DNA from: a virus
IMG/VR virus record: IMGVR_UViG_3300025127_000191
Location: 1-28,480 of that record
DNA: 28,480 nt
Direction: 5' to 3' (one strand)
Positions 1 to 9,106 of this stretch are shown here, one piece after another. Within the stretch, counting starts at the first letter, position 1. Every line of letters begins with the position of its first letter. A program made the translations under genes and the position numbers. Under the pieces are notes generated by a model, which was given only the letters and a program-made list of their open reading frames with translations, did not search any database and was not told where the DNA came from.

Positions 1-147
1 GGCACATCTGACTCTGTACCAGCACGACTGTCTGACGGTGAGTTTGTTATCACAGCGAAAGCCGTTCGAGGTGCAGGCGGTGGAGATAGAGATATCGGAG
101 CGGCACGTATGTATGATATGATGGCAGAACTGGAGGCGCAGGGCTAA
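1..147 (+). CDS. C-terminal end of a phage structural protein (partial)
   Basis: An open frame enters from the left edge and stops with TAA at 145-147. The 48 visible residues include SDGEFVITAKAVRGAGGGDR and end MYDMMAELEAQG. The 'SDGEFV' type of C-terminus is one I associate with large virion or tail-related proteins of marine phages; this is a memory-based family resemblance, not a search. The stop overlaps the next start by one base (TAATG), so the two genes are translationally coupled. The gene start and most of the protein lie outside the window, so no function is assigned beyond probable virion component. Confidence 0.7.
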   Translation, partial: GTSDSVPARLSDGEFVITAKAVRGAGGGDRDIGAARMYDMMAELEAQG

Positions 148-1004
148 TGTCAACAGCAACCCAAACAGTTACGACCAGGCTGCCTGAGTTTCAGGAACAG
201 TACATCGCTGATCTTCTAGCTTCGGCGCAGAATCTGTTTAAACCAACAGAGGAAGGTGGCATGGGTTTGACTATGCCGTTTGTCCAGAAGCAGCTTGCTG
301 GACTTTCGGAGGGTCAACAAAAAGCCATTTCTTCCGCCTTGTCTGGTGTCGGAGCATATCAGCCGTTTTTAGAGCAGGCGCAAGGTGCGCTTGGAGAAGC
401 TGCTGAGTTTATGTCGCCTGATGCATACAAGCAGTTCATGGATCCATATCTGGATGATGTGGTTCAACGAGCGCAAGCTGATATTGGAAGACAAGGACAG
501 ATTCAAGGGCGCAGCGCAGATGCTGCCGCTGTAAATCAGGGTGCCTTTGGTGGATCCAGGTCGGCAGTTCTTCAAGGGGAGATTGGAAGAAACACGTTAG
601 AGCAGCAAGCTAAAACTGGTGAACGTCTTCGCAGTGCAGGTTTCACGCAGGCGAGTCAATTGGCGCAGCAAGCAGCAGGGCAAAAGCTAGCACAGGCTCA
701 AGGCATAGCGGGGCTTGGTCAACTGGGTCAGCAGTTGGGTGCTCAAGACATTAATACGCTACTAGGCATTGGTGGGTTGCAACAGGGTCAGGCACAACAG
801 GCTCTAAATGTTGGACAAGCAAACGCACTAGCGCAGCAGCAGCTTCCATTCCAACAGCTTGGTTTCTTAGGAGACATTTTCCGTGGAGTTCCGGCGTTGC
901 AACAACAAACGTCTCAACAATACATGCCCCCGGCTAGTTTAGCTTCACAGCTTTTTGGTCTCGGTATTGCAGGTCTCGGTGCTTTTGGAGAGTTTGGAAA
1001 ATGA
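147..1004 (+). CDS. Gln/Ala/Gly-rich putative virion protein, 285 aa
   Basis: The start ATG overlaps the previous stop (TAATG at 145-149) and the stop overlaps the next start (ATGA at 1001-1004), which places it firmly in the rightward structural operon. The protein is mostly predicted helix and is rich in Gln, Ala and Gly. Its middle carries GAFGGSRSAVLQGEIGRNT followed by a Gln/Ala-rich helical stretch. I associate the 'GxFGGSR' segment with conserved marine phage virion proteins near tail and internal-protein genes. No enzymatic motif, signal peptide or clear membrane segment is visible. An internal virion or tail-tube-associated role is inference from context. Confidence 0.75.
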   Translation: MSTATQTVTTRLPEFQEQYIADLLASAQNLFKPTEEGGMGLTMPFVQKQLAGLSEGQQKAISSALSGVGAYQPFLEQAQGALGEAAEFMSPDAYKQFMDPYLDDVVQRAQADIGRQGQIQGRSADAAAVNQGAFGGSRSAVLQGEIGRNTLEQQAKTGERLRSAGFTQASQLAQQAAGQKLAQAQGIAGLGQLGQQLGAQDINTLLGIGGLQQGQAQQALNVGQANALAQQQLPFQQLGFLGDIFRGVPALQQQTSQQYMPPASLASQLFGLGIAGLGAFGEFGK

Positions 1005-2194
1005 TTGGAAGAGGACCGCTTGATCGTCGGATGTTCGTAAATCCGCAACAGCGCCGCAGTATGGCGCGCATGCCACAAGGGATCTTGGCCTCCGGTCCAC
1101 GGATCATGAACGCGGCTATGAACCAGTTTGGTGCGGACGGTTCTATCGTGACGATACCCGACATCGGAGGACCGATAATACAAGACGGTATCGTGACGAT
1201 ACCTGAAGTGGTTCTGCCGAACACTTCGGACGCTTTGCCAAATAGTCAGAACACTCCGCAAGGTTCCCCGCCTGTTGTTGGCAATGAAGATAACATCGGC
1301 ACTCTTGACGACGTTGCCCCAGATAATCAACCCGCACCGATACCGTCCCCGCCGAAGCCCAAGCCGTCCAAAGAAAAGGTACAGGAAATCATCAAGGCTC
1401 GGGAAGAATCCAACACCCCGTCGTCGCAACAGACGATGGAAAGCATCATGGACAAGATCGCAAAACTTCGCGGCACCGCCGATGAAAAGAAAACCAAAAA
1501 GCAAGCGTTGGATGAAGCAAAACAATTTTTAAAGGATGCGGGTGTAGACAACGTAGATGACATCCGCTCCAGTCGCGACTTCATGCTGATGACCCTTGGT
1601 CTAAACATTGCGGCTGGGGGCAGTGATCGTGCTTTAGACAATATCATAGCGGGAAGCAAAGAGACTCTAGGAACTTTCGGTGCCCTGAAAGCCAAGGAGA
1701 AAGAAGCAGAACGCTCAATTAATCTTGCTGCCGCAGAAATGGCAAAATCTGAAATTGCCGCTCAACAAGAGCGCGGCTTGAAAGCCAGCGAGTTGGAGAT
1801 TCAAGCACTGACCAGTCAGCTTGAACAGCAGATCAAAGCAGAGCTTGGCCCGGATGATTTACAGATTGCAAGAGCCTTGATGGAGGATGATGACACTCTG
1901 TCACTCTCTGACGCGATTACAATTACCAAGGCGCAGAGGTCTGGGTTCAAAGCGTCGATACTAGATGAGTTGAAGAAACAGTATCCAAACGCCAATCAAG
2001 GTCAACTTGCACTCATTGTTGCTAATGCCGGGTATCTCAAGCAAATCGTTGACGAACAAGGCTTGGAAGGCTTGGCAAAAATCCTTGGTGTCACTACCGT
2101 TGAGGCGGAATCAATCGCATCACAGGCTGGTGCTGCTGCCGAAATACCGGACCAAGATCCAGGCGGCGCGCAGAATGTAATCGTTATCGAGTAG
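1001..2194 (+). CDS. Coiled-coil putative virion-associated protein, 397 aa
   Basis: The gene starts in the ATGA overlap with the preceding gene and stops ten bases before the 1398-residue gene. The N-terminus (about residues 1-45) is basic and Met/Arg-rich. It is followed by two near-identical blocks, GSIVTIPD and DGIVTIPE, at about residues 47-68, encoded by a repeated 14-base sequence (1144-1157 and 1190-1203). A Pro-rich linker (about 105-125) leads into a long charged region with coiled-coil character (about 125-290). No catalytic motif is recognised. Its position between virion genes suggests a minor structural or scaffold-like protein, which is inference. Confidence 0.7.
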   Translation: MIGRGPLDRRMFVNPQQRRSMARMPQGILASGPRIMNAAMNQFGADGSIVTIPDIGGPIIQDGIVTIPEVVLPNTSDALPNSQNTPQGSPPVVGNEDNIGTLDDVAPDNQPAPIPSPPKPKPSKEKVQEIIKAREESNTPSSQQTMESIMDKIAKLRGTADEKKTKKQALDEAKQFLKDAGVDNVDDIRSSRDFMLMTLGLNIAAGGSDRALDNIIAGSKETLGTFGALKAKEKEAERSINLAAAEMAKSEIAAQQERGLKASELEIQALTSQLEQQIKAELGPDDLQIARALMEDDDTLSLSDAITITKAQRSGFKASILDELKKQYPNANQGQLALIVANAGYLKQIVDEQGLEGLAKILGVTTVEAESIASQAGAAAEIPDQDPGGAQNVIVIE

Positions 2195-2204
2195 GAACAG
2201 ACCC

Positions 2205-5200
2205 ATGCCGATATACGAGTATCAGGGTCAACGATACCAGCTACCCGACGGCCTGACCAACGAACAGGCTAAAGAAAAAATCCTAGAATATATCGCGTCA
2301 CAACAGGCCGCCGCACCACGAACCACGGAGCAGCCCGAGAGCGAGGGCTTCTTGCAGGAGGTCGGTGAGGGCATCGTAGGTGGCGTTATAGAAATGGGTT
2401 CGGGCATCGCCGAAACAGCGGCGCTCTTTCCAGATTATTTCGCAGAAACCGATTACGCTAGGCAGATATCTAGGGCCAAGCAAGATTTGAAGGACTCTCT
2501 GGGCATCGATCCCGCAGGACCGGCGGGGCAGATTACAGAAGCCATCGTGCAATTTGCCATCCCCGGTTTGGGGGCAGCAGGCGTAATCGGAAAAGCCGCG
2601 AAACTTCGAAATCTTGGAAAAACAACCACTCGGGCTGCTCAAATAGTCGGGGCGGGGGCTGCTGATGCAATTGTTGCCTCTGACGGCACCACCACCGTGG
2701 GTGATTTTTTTGGTGGCGGTCCTTCGATGACATCCAAAGACATTGGTTTGTCGGGCAAGGCAGAAGCAGAGCGCCGGATCGGAAACAAACTCAAAGTCGG
2801 CCTTGAGGCCGCTGGTGCTACCGCCGCTATCGAACCAGCATTAAAGGCTATGGGGTACAGCGCCAAGGCAGGTGTGTCTGGAGTTCGCGCCCTCGCGGAC
2901 GTAACAAGGGTCGCACCGGCATTGTCAAAGACGGGCGAGATTCTTTCAAGACCGATCCAAAAGGCCATTGAACAAGATAATCTGTATGGCCGAGTTTGGG
3001 ATCGATCTCTTGGAGTTTTTCGTTCTAGAGGCATGTTGCCACAAAACGTGTTTGAGAAACGATCTAATCTAACGAGTCGAGTCGAATCTGAGTTGAGTAA
3101 GTCAGGTCGTGTCTTGCGAAAACTGCAAACGAAATTGAATAAAATTTTTGATGCAGACAACCCATCGTTTCGTAACATCATGATCAACGGATCATCGACC
3201 ACGCGCGTCGAAGCGATGAACTTGTTGTATTCATTTATGACACGAGATCCTGATTACATCGCAGCGGCCACGCGTGAGGCTCAACGTCTTGGAATCCGAC
3301 AGTTTGATCCAGCGTCCACGGACGATCTTGCTCAGTTCTTACCGGACTTTATGAGAGATGCCGCGATTACCATGCGAGGTCAAATCGATCTGGTATCTCA
3401 AGAAATTGCAGAATCCCCTTTTGTTACTTCTGGGCTGTTTCCTGACATCAGAGAAATTATTAACGACGAGCTTGGAACATATATGCGTCGTAAATACGCT
3501 GCGTTTGAAAATCCAAACTGGTTCAGCACAGAAGAGTTCCAACAAGCATACGAGAACGCTAAACAGTTTTATATAGACAACCCAGATATCGCGGAAAGTC
3601 TGTACACGCGCTTTGTCGGACCAATCCCTGACACTGGAATCACGACCGGTATCGGCATCAACCGTCGAACAGATCGAGTTGCTGTAGAGGACTTGCTCGA
3701 CAACTTTGTGTCTCGATACCAAGCTCCACGGTCTGCAACAGCAATGGATGGGACTAATACAAGAATCGTTCGTGATCGCTTACGCACATCGTTGTTCACT
3801 CGTCGCAAGATGACAGATCCTATCCTTCGTTCTGTGTTGGGAGAAATAAAGGATCCACTAGAAACGTATGTGAGCACCATATCTGATTTAGCAGAGTTTC
3901 GAGTCGTAGATGATTTTTACAACTATCTTGATCAAAACATTCTTGATCAGGGCGACCTGCTTATAACACCACAAACATACGAGGCGCTTCCTGATGTCCT
4001 GCCCAACGGTCTGTTGAAAAGGGATGTATATTCAAAACTAGGCGATGAGCCGCTCCCTCCTGCACCGGGGCAAACTGTTGGTGATTTGAAAGCAGACATT
4101 CAATTTGGATCTATTCAAGGTAACTATGCGAAAAGATCTTTGTTCAACGAACTTACCAGAACAACTCAAATTGCTGGGTTAGATCTTGATAATTTTATAC
4201 TTCGAGCGACTTACGGAAACTTTTTAAAAGCAAAGGGGGCCACACAGTTTGCCAAAACTGTGCTGTCTCCGATCACACAAGTTCGTAACGTCACGTCGGC
4301 AGCTTTGTTCGCCGCTGCACAAGGCAATATTGGACGCGGTGCCAAGTTAGGCGAATCCGTCAACATGGTTTTCGACAACATCTACAAAGGCGAAATACCA
4401 AAGTTGATGCGGATGCTTGGCATAACTGCCGACGAAGCACGAGCAACTTACTTTCGCAAGTTACAGGAAGTGGGCGTTGTTGGTACGCAGGCCCAAATCC
4501 GAGAGATCGACAAGCTGTTGGAAGAGGGCTTGGGTGGGTCACTCAAGAGTTCTATCGATGATTTGGGCGTAGACGTTGGCTCCAACAAGGGCGTGTTCCG
4601 CCGCACTCTTGGCCGCTCCAAGCTGGGACAGTTTTTGGATAGTGCGATCATCGAACGTGGAAAAGGACTGACCACGAGGGCACGAGATTACTATCAAGGC
4701 GGCGATGATATTTGGAAGGTATACAATTTTGAGTTTGAAAAGAGCAAGCTGGTGTCCGCGCTTGGCAGTGAAGATGCGGCAGAAGCGTACGCTCGATCTG
4801 TCGGGTTTGACACGATTGATGAATATGCAGCCGACATCGTAAAAAACGTCGTTCCAAATTATCTTCGTGTCCCTGAAGCGGTGAAGTCCTGGCGCAAGTT
4901 ACCGTTTGGTAACTTCATAGCGTTTCCAGCAGAAATTATCCGGACAAGTTCAAACACACTGAAATATGCAATACGTGAGTTGCAGTCTGAAAATAGAGCC
5001 GTGCGTGACATAGGCATGCGCCGACTGGCTGGTTTTACTTTGACGGCTGGTGTTGCTGGTCCCGCCTTACAGCAGTTGGGTATGTACGCTACCGGGGTAG
5101 CTCAAGATCAAATGGAAGCGTTGCAACGTAGAGTGGCTCCGTGGAGTCGAGCGTCTACATTGATTCCAACCAGCGTTGAAGTAAAAAAAGGCCCGGATGG

Positions 5201-6401
5201 AGAACAAAAGCCGTATGTCACCGGCTACATAGATTACAGTTTCTTCAATCCGTACGATTATTTTAATCGCCCGGCCCGAGCCATCATGGAAGCTGCGGCT
5301 AGAAACGAATTACGTGGTCTTGATGGTGAGGGTCTTTTTAGAGATGCAGCGGTTGGTGTAGTCTCCGAAATGTTCAAACCATTCAAAGATCTTTCTATCA
5401 TCGCGGAAAAGATTTTGGATGTAGAACGTGGTGAAACAAAGACGGGTCAAAAGGTTTACAACAAACCTCAAGGTGAATTTAGGGGTGACGATGGTACAGA
5501 GATCGCAGTCAAGTCGTTCTTCCACATCGCCGATGCATTCAACCCAGGAGCCATAGAACAGTTTGTTGGACGAGTTGATGTGCAGCCTGAGACGGGTGAA
5601 GTTGGCTACATCCCCAGCCGTATCGTGACGGCCATGACTGCACCGCACGGGCGTGATGCTCGTGGTAATGTTCGTAATGTTGAAGAAGAACTGCTGTCCT
5701 TCTTCACCGGTCTGCGAGAGGCAGACATAAAACCAGAAAACGTGGTGAAGTACGGAGCATATCAGTATGGAGATGTGGTTCGTGGGATCAGTGCGGACTT
5801 CAACTCAACACTGCGCGTAGAGACTCAAATGGATCCGATGAATGTGATCGAAGCGTATGCGCGCGCAAACGAAAAATTGTTCCGAGAGGAAAACAAAATT
5901 TTTGGTCTTGTTAAAGACATGCGGACCTTGGGCATGCCAGATCGAGAGATTCGAAAGGCACTGAAAAAAGCAAACGTAGGCAACGTCAACAGAATTATGC
6001 GGGGACTTTTTACACCAAAACAAATCTCCGACAACATAAAGAAAGTGGCGCGGAAAAACGTGCAAGAGTTTGGCGGCACTTTCCCGTTGAAAGAACTCAA
6101 CGACATTCGCAGAATTTTGAATCGTCGACCTTTGACAGGCGCGATAAATCTTGATGTGTCGGGTATGAAGAAAAGGTTTGATGTCAGTCAGGCGACGATA
6201 CAGCCTCCAGTTTCGACGCCGACAACCACGGACGTTGCCCCAGCGCCGGCGGCACCCGTGGAAATGGGGGCCGCTCCGATTCTCCCTAGTGCAGCGGCCC
6301 CCGCACCTATATCACAAGGACCACTGACCACGGATCTCGGATCATTGGTAAAGGATCCAAGGACCAGACAATTAATTGAAAGACAAAGGGGACTGGGATG
6401 A
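2205..6401 (+). CDS. Giant putative internal virion/ejection-type protein, 1398 aa
   Basis: This is the largest gene in the window. The N-terminus MPIYEYQGQRYQLPDG resembles a short N-terminal module that I remember on several marine phage virion proteins. Glycine-rich hydrophobic stretches at about residues 50-65 and 105-160 look capable of membrane insertion. The long middle is helical. Around residues 895-970 lies a distinctive block with LPFGNFIAFPAEIIRTS and then a hydrophobic segment, FTLTAGVAGPALQQLGMYA. The last 65 residues are a Pro/Ala-rich tail. I see no lytic transglycosylase or RNA polymerase motif. Size, hydrophobic segments and position just before the lysozyme fit a genome-ejection or 'large polyvalent' virion protein. 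That role is inference. Confidence 0.75.
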   Translation: MPIYEYQGQRYQLPDGLTNEQAKEKILEYIASQQAAAPRTTEQPESEGFLQEVGEGIVGGVIEMGSGIAETAALFPDYFAETDYARQISRAKQDLKDSLGIDPAGPAGQITEAIVQFAIPGLGAAGVIGKAAKLRNLGKTTTRAAQIVGAGAADAIVASDGTTTVGDFFGGGPSMTSKDIGLSGKAEAERRIGNKLKVGLEAAGATAAIEPALKAMGYSAKAGVSGVRALADVTRVAPALSKTGEILSRPIQKAIEQDNLYGRVWDRSLGVFRSRGMLPQNVFEKRSNLTSRVESELSKSGRVLRKLQTKLNKIFDADNPSFRNIMINGSSTTRVEAMNLLYSFMTRDPDYIAAATREAQRLGIRQFDPASTDDLAQFLPDFMRDAAITMRGQIDLVSQEIAESPFVTSGLFPDIREIINDELGTYMRRKYAAFENPNWFSTEEFQQAYENAKQFYIDNPDIAESLYTRFVGPIPDTGITTGIGINRRTDRVAVEDLLDNFVSRYQAPRSATAMDGTNTRIVRDRLRTSLFTRRKMTDPILRSVLGEIKDPLETYVSTISDLAEFRVVDDFYNYLDQNILDQGDLLITPQTYEALPDVLPNGLLKRDVYSKLGDEPLPPAPGQTVGDLKADIQFGSIQGNYAKRSLFNELTRTTQIAGLDLDNFILRATYGNFLKAKGATQFAKTVLSPITQVRNVTSAALFAAAQGNIGRGAKLGESVNMVFDNIYKGEIPKLMRMLGITADEARATYFRKLQEVGVVGTQAQIREIDKLLEEGLGGSLKSSIDDLGVDVGSNKGVFRRTLGRSKLGQFLDSAIIERGKGLTTRARDYYQGGDDIWKVYNFEFEKSKLVSALGSEDAAEAYARSVGFDTIDEYAADIVKNVVPNYLRVPEAVKSWRKLPFGNFIAFPAEIIRTSSNTLKYAIRELQSENRAVRDIGMRRLAGFTLTAGVAGPALQQLGMYATGVAQDQMEALQRRVAPWSRASTLIPTSVEVKKGPDGEQKPYVTGYIDYSFFNPYDYFNRPARAIMEAAARNELRGLDGEGLFRDAAVGVVSEMFKPFKDLSIIAEKILDVERGETKTGQKVYNKPQGEFRGDDGTEIAVKSFFHIADAFNPGAIEQFVGRVDVQPETGEVGYIPSRIVTAMTAPHGRDARGNVRNVEEELLSFFTGLREADIKPENVVKYGAYQYGDVVRGISADFNSTLRVETQMDPMNVIEAYARANEKLFREENKIFGLVKDMRTLGMPDREIRKALKKANVGNVNRIMRGLFTPKQISDNIKKVARKNVQEFGGTFPLKELNDIRRILNRRPLTGAINLDVSGMKKRFDVSQATIQPPVSTPTTTDVAPAPAAPVEMGAAPILPSAAAPAPISQGPLTTDLGSLVKDPRTRQLIERQRGLG

Positions 6402-6847
6402 ACCTAGAACAACTGCAAAAAGAGCTAGCAGCCGACGAAGGATGCAAGCTGGAAATCTATTTGGACCATTTAGGGTACCCTACCGTTGGAATCGGACACC
6501 TTATTCACGAAGATGACGACCTACACGGCTTCGAAGTAGGCTCAGAGGTCTCTCAGGAGCTTGTCGATGAACTATTCCACGACGATGTCCAACGAACTCT
6601 ACGAGATTGCGAATTTTTGTACAGTGATTTCAATGACTTACCAGAAGAGGCCCAATTGATCATAGCAAACATGTGCTTCCAATTGGGCCGTCCTCGGCTA
6701 TCTGGCTTCAAAAAAATGAAGGCAGCGGTGGATTCGAGGGACTTCCGCGAGGCCAGCCGTCAGATGTTGGACTCGAAGTGGGCTAATCAGACTCCGAATC
6801 GGGCGACTCGTTTGGCTGATCGGATGGCGGCGTTGGGTGATACATAA
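6398..6847 (+). CDS. Endolysin, T4-type lysozyme (GH24 muramidase), 149 aa
   Basis: The protein should hydrolyse the beta-1,4 bond between MurNAc and GlcNAc in peptidoglycan for host lysis. The catalytic triad of the T4 lysozyme family is visible with exact spacing: Glu14 in AADEG, Asp23 in IYLDHLGY and Thr29 in PTVGIGHL (T4 residues 11, 20 and 26). The C-terminal part has WANQTPNRATRLADRM, typical of the family. There is no signal peptide, so export would need a holin, and none is recognised in the window. The start ATG overlaps the stop of the 1398-residue gene by four bases. Its last 65 bases overlap the end of a convergent leftward gene. Confidence 0.93.
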   Translation: MNLEQLQKELAADEGCKLEIYLDHLGYPTVGIGHLIHEDDDLHGFEVGSEVSQELVDELFHDDVQRTLRDCEFLYSDFNDLPEEAQLIIANMCFQLGRPRLSGFKKMKAAVDSRDFREASRQMLDSKWANQTPNRATRLADRMAALGDT

Positions 6848-6974
6848 GATAGAAAATACCACAGTCCATACAGTGCAGGTTTGAGACAATAAAGTAGTCT
6901 TCCATGTCCTCTGTGTCATGGTCACCACCCCAGATCACCTGGCCCCCGCATCCGAAACACTTTAGCTCTGTCAT
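6783..6974 (-). CDS. Small zinc-ribbon protein, 63 aa
   Basis: The sequence shows two Cys pairs, CFGCGG near residues 6-11 and CMDCG near residues 35-39, flanking the acidic segment WGGDHDTEDMED. This 'CxxCGG..WGGDHD...CxxC' layout is one I recall in small proteins of marine phages; the function is unknown. A single structural zinc is likely. Its start overlaps the stop of the upstream basic protein by four bases (ATGA), so it is the last gene of the leftward replication operon. Its 3' end runs 65 bases into the convergent lysozyme gene, so coding is double-stranded there. The C-terminal tail after the second Cys pair is Pro/Ser/Asp-rich. Confidence 0.8.
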   Translation of the reverse strand: MTELKCFGCGGQVIWGGDHDTEDMEDYFIVSNLHCMDCGIFYLMYHPTPPSDQPNESPDSESD

Positions 6975-7192
6975 TTGGTTTTGTTCTTGCTGCCCTTGGG
7001 TCTACCGCGTTTCTTCGGAGCAGCTTTCTTGGGTGCAGCCTTTTTCTTCACTGGTGCTTCGCCCCCGACCCACGCCTCGTTGATTGTTGGTGTGGACGCA
7101 TCGTCCCCCATCAGCCGTCCGTTTCTATCTCGTGCCCTTTCCGGTGGTTCGCTCAACGATGGAAAGAACAGCTTCATTATAGATTTGATCAT
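6971..7192 (-). CDS. Small basic protein with AT-hook-like tail, 73 aa
   Basis: The N-terminal half (MIKSIMKLFFPSL onward) is short and amphipathic. The C-terminal third is strongly basic, with repeated KKAAPKK units ending KKRGRPKGSKNKTK. The RGRP core is the AT-hook motif that inserts in the minor groove of AT-rich DNA. A DNA-binding or genome-condensing role is therefore inferred; no enzymatic domain is present. A good ribosome binding site (AAGGAG) lies six bases before the ATG. It lies between the DNA polymerase gene (39-base gap) and the zinc-ribbon gene, which it overlaps by four bases. Confidence 0.78.
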   Translation of the reverse strand: MIKSIMKLFFPSLSEPPERARDRNGRLMGDDASTPTINEAWVGGEAPVKKKAAPKKAAPKKRGRPKGSKNKTK

Positions 7193-7231
7193 TTTTCACT
7201 CCTTGTGGTTGTTGATCGAAAATAATCCATA

Positions 7232-9106
7232 TTATCCCACCTCGCCCCAGTTGTTCCCAATCTCCGCATCCACGTCGAAAGGAACAGCTAGACCGTGTAC
7301 ACAAGTTTTCATAATTTCAACTATCTTGTCTGCTTGTTCACGTGAGTTCACACTAAAACACAATTCGTCATGAACGGTGAGCAACGGCAGCAACCCTTCT
7401 TTGTAGCACTCAACCATTGCCTTCTTTGTTTGGTCGGCACTTGAACCTTGTATCAAGCGGTTCAGGGCTTTGTATGTAAACGCGCGCCGTATCATACCCC
7501 GGCCGCCGTATTCTTTGGCTGCCTCTTCCAACGGCAGTGCTCTGTTAAACTCATAGGACCGTGGCTCCCACATGTTGAAGTGACACTTGCGACCAAGCCA
7601 TGTCCGAACAACACCATGCTCTGCTGCTGTGTTCGCAGCCAAGTCTGCCATGCCTTTCACAAAGGGCACCTTTATGTGGTACTCCGCCAACAAACGCTTG
7701 GCCTCTTCCTCTGATATGTCCAGAGTTGTGCCCAGTTTCTTTCGGCCCATGCCATACATGATGCCCAGGTTTACTGTCTTGGCTTCTTTGCGTGTGACAC
7801 CCGCCATGTCTGCCACCATCTGATGGAAGTCAGCGTTGCCGTCGTGGTACATCTTCACAATGTCATCGATCAGCGGACTGCGGTTTGGCCCTTTCAATGC
7901 CCAACAATAGTGAGCAAGCCACCTGGGTTCCTGTGATGCATAGTCAAAGCTGCCCCACTTCTCGCCCTCTTCTGGCAAGAACAAACCACGGATCATCTTT
8001 TTGATTTCGGGATCCCGCGCTGGTTGTTGTTGGAGATTCGGGTGGGACGAAGAAAATCGTCCGGTGACTGTGCCCCCTTCATCTGAACGAAGAGGGTTAA
8101 AATCACAATGGATACGACCATTATGCTCATGCTTGAGTATCGTCTCGATAAAGGTTGTGTTGGCCTTGTTGAACTCGCGAAGCCTAACAATCTTTTGAGC
8201 CACGGGGTGAACATGATTCGCCAAGAATACTTTTGTAAACGCTGGAGCATTTGTCTTTGCCGTCCTCTTGTATGACAGGCCCAGCTTATCAAACACCTTG
8301 GCAATAGACGACGCTGCCCACGGCTCTACCCAGATTCCTGTCTCGTCTTTAACTTCTTTGAGCAGGTTCTGCTCAAGCGTAACCAGCTTTTTCTTTGTTT
8401 GCTCTGCCTTATCCACATCTACCCGGACGCCGCGCTCTTTCATGTCAAGCAAGACCGGCAAAAGCGAAGACTCCAGCTTGAAGATGCTTTCTATGTTGTC
8501 GCCTTTTATCTCAATACTCAAACGATCCCACAGCTTTAGTGTGATCTCGGCGTCCTTCTCGGCATACCTGCCCACAAATGATGCATGCAACTTCCACATC
8601 TCGCTCTTTGGATCGATACCATACATCGCTGCGGCCGAGCGCAGCATAACCTCGCTCTTGCCTTCTTCGAGATACTCACGACACAGCGAGTTCAGATTGT
8701 AGAATCTACGATTCTCGTTGAGCAGCGGGGCTGCAATCATCGTGTCGATGATTGGCCCTTGCACATCTATGCCAGCCCAGCGTAGCCAGCCCAGATCGTA
8801 CAGTGCATTGTGCATGACCTTTTCTATGTGCGGTGTGGCAAGTTGTTTCTTCAGCCAGTTGAAGACGGTCTTCTCTGGCATGTTGCCGCCGCCCTCGTGA
8901 CGTATCGGAAAGTATCCAACAAAATCCCCGGCCGCCACAGCGATGCCGATGACATACCCATCATCTCTGCACCATCCCGGCCCGAGTGTCGTAAGATTCG
9001 GATCCCGAGTCTCAAGATCAATTGCCATGCGATTAACGGAGGTCAAGTCCGGCAGACTCGACGGGGGCATCCATTCTTCTTCGAAGTCTAACAGATCAGT
9101 CCGCAT
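7232..9106 (-). CDS. polA: Family A DNA polymerase with 3'-5' exonuclease, Leu762 type, 624 aa
   Basis: This is the replicative polymerase, without a 5' nuclease domain. The proofreading domain is intact: Asp30/Glu32 in AIDLETRD, Asp104 in HNALYDLGW, and Tyr181/Asp185 in GRYAEKDAE. The polymerase motifs follow: motif A with Asp388 in FDYASQEPR, motif B with Lys443 and Tyr451 in KTVNLGIMYGMG, and motif C HDE at 579-581. At the position equivalent to E. coli Phe762 there is Leu447 (codon CTG on the minus strand, bases 7766-7768). That places it in the Leu762 class known from environmental phages. It overlaps the upstream gene by 11 bases and is co-transcribed with the primase and helicase. Confidence 0.96.
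   Translation of the reverse strand: MRTDLLDFEEEWMPPSSLPDLTSVNRMAIDLETRDPNLTTLGPGWCRDDGYVIGIAVAAGDFVGYFPIRHEGGGNMPEKTVFNWLKKQLATPHIEKVMHNALYDLGWLRWAGIDVQGPIIDTMIAAPLLNENRRFYNLNSLCREYLEEGKSEVMLRSAAAMYGIDPKSEMWKLHASFVGRYAEKDAEITLKLWDRLSIEIKGDNIESIFKLESSLLPVLLDMKERGVRVDVDKAEQTKKKLVTLEQNLLKEVKDETGIWVEPWAASSIAKVFDKLGLSYKRTAKTNAPAFTKVFLANHVHPVAQKIVRLREFNKANTTFIETILKHEHNGRIHCDFNPLRSDEGGTVTGRFSSSHPNLQQQPARDPEIKKMIRGLFLPEEGEKWGSFDYASQEPRWLAHYCWALKGPNRSPLIDDIVKMYHDGNADFHQMVADMAGVTRKEAKTVNLGIMYGMGRKKLGTTLDISEEEAKRLLAEYHIKVPFVKGMADLAANTAAEHGVVRTWLGRKCHFNMWEPRSYEFNRALPLEEAAKEYGGRGMIRRAFTYKALNRLIQGSSADQTKKAMVECYKEGLLPLLTVHDELCFSVNSREQADKIVEIMKTCVHGLAVPFDVDAEIGNNWGEVG

Noticed and set aside
1144-1203. Two copies of ATCGTGACGATACC as a possible regulatory repeat
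   Set aside because: The copies are in frame and encode the repeated peptide IVTIP, so protein-level duplication is the simpler explanation.
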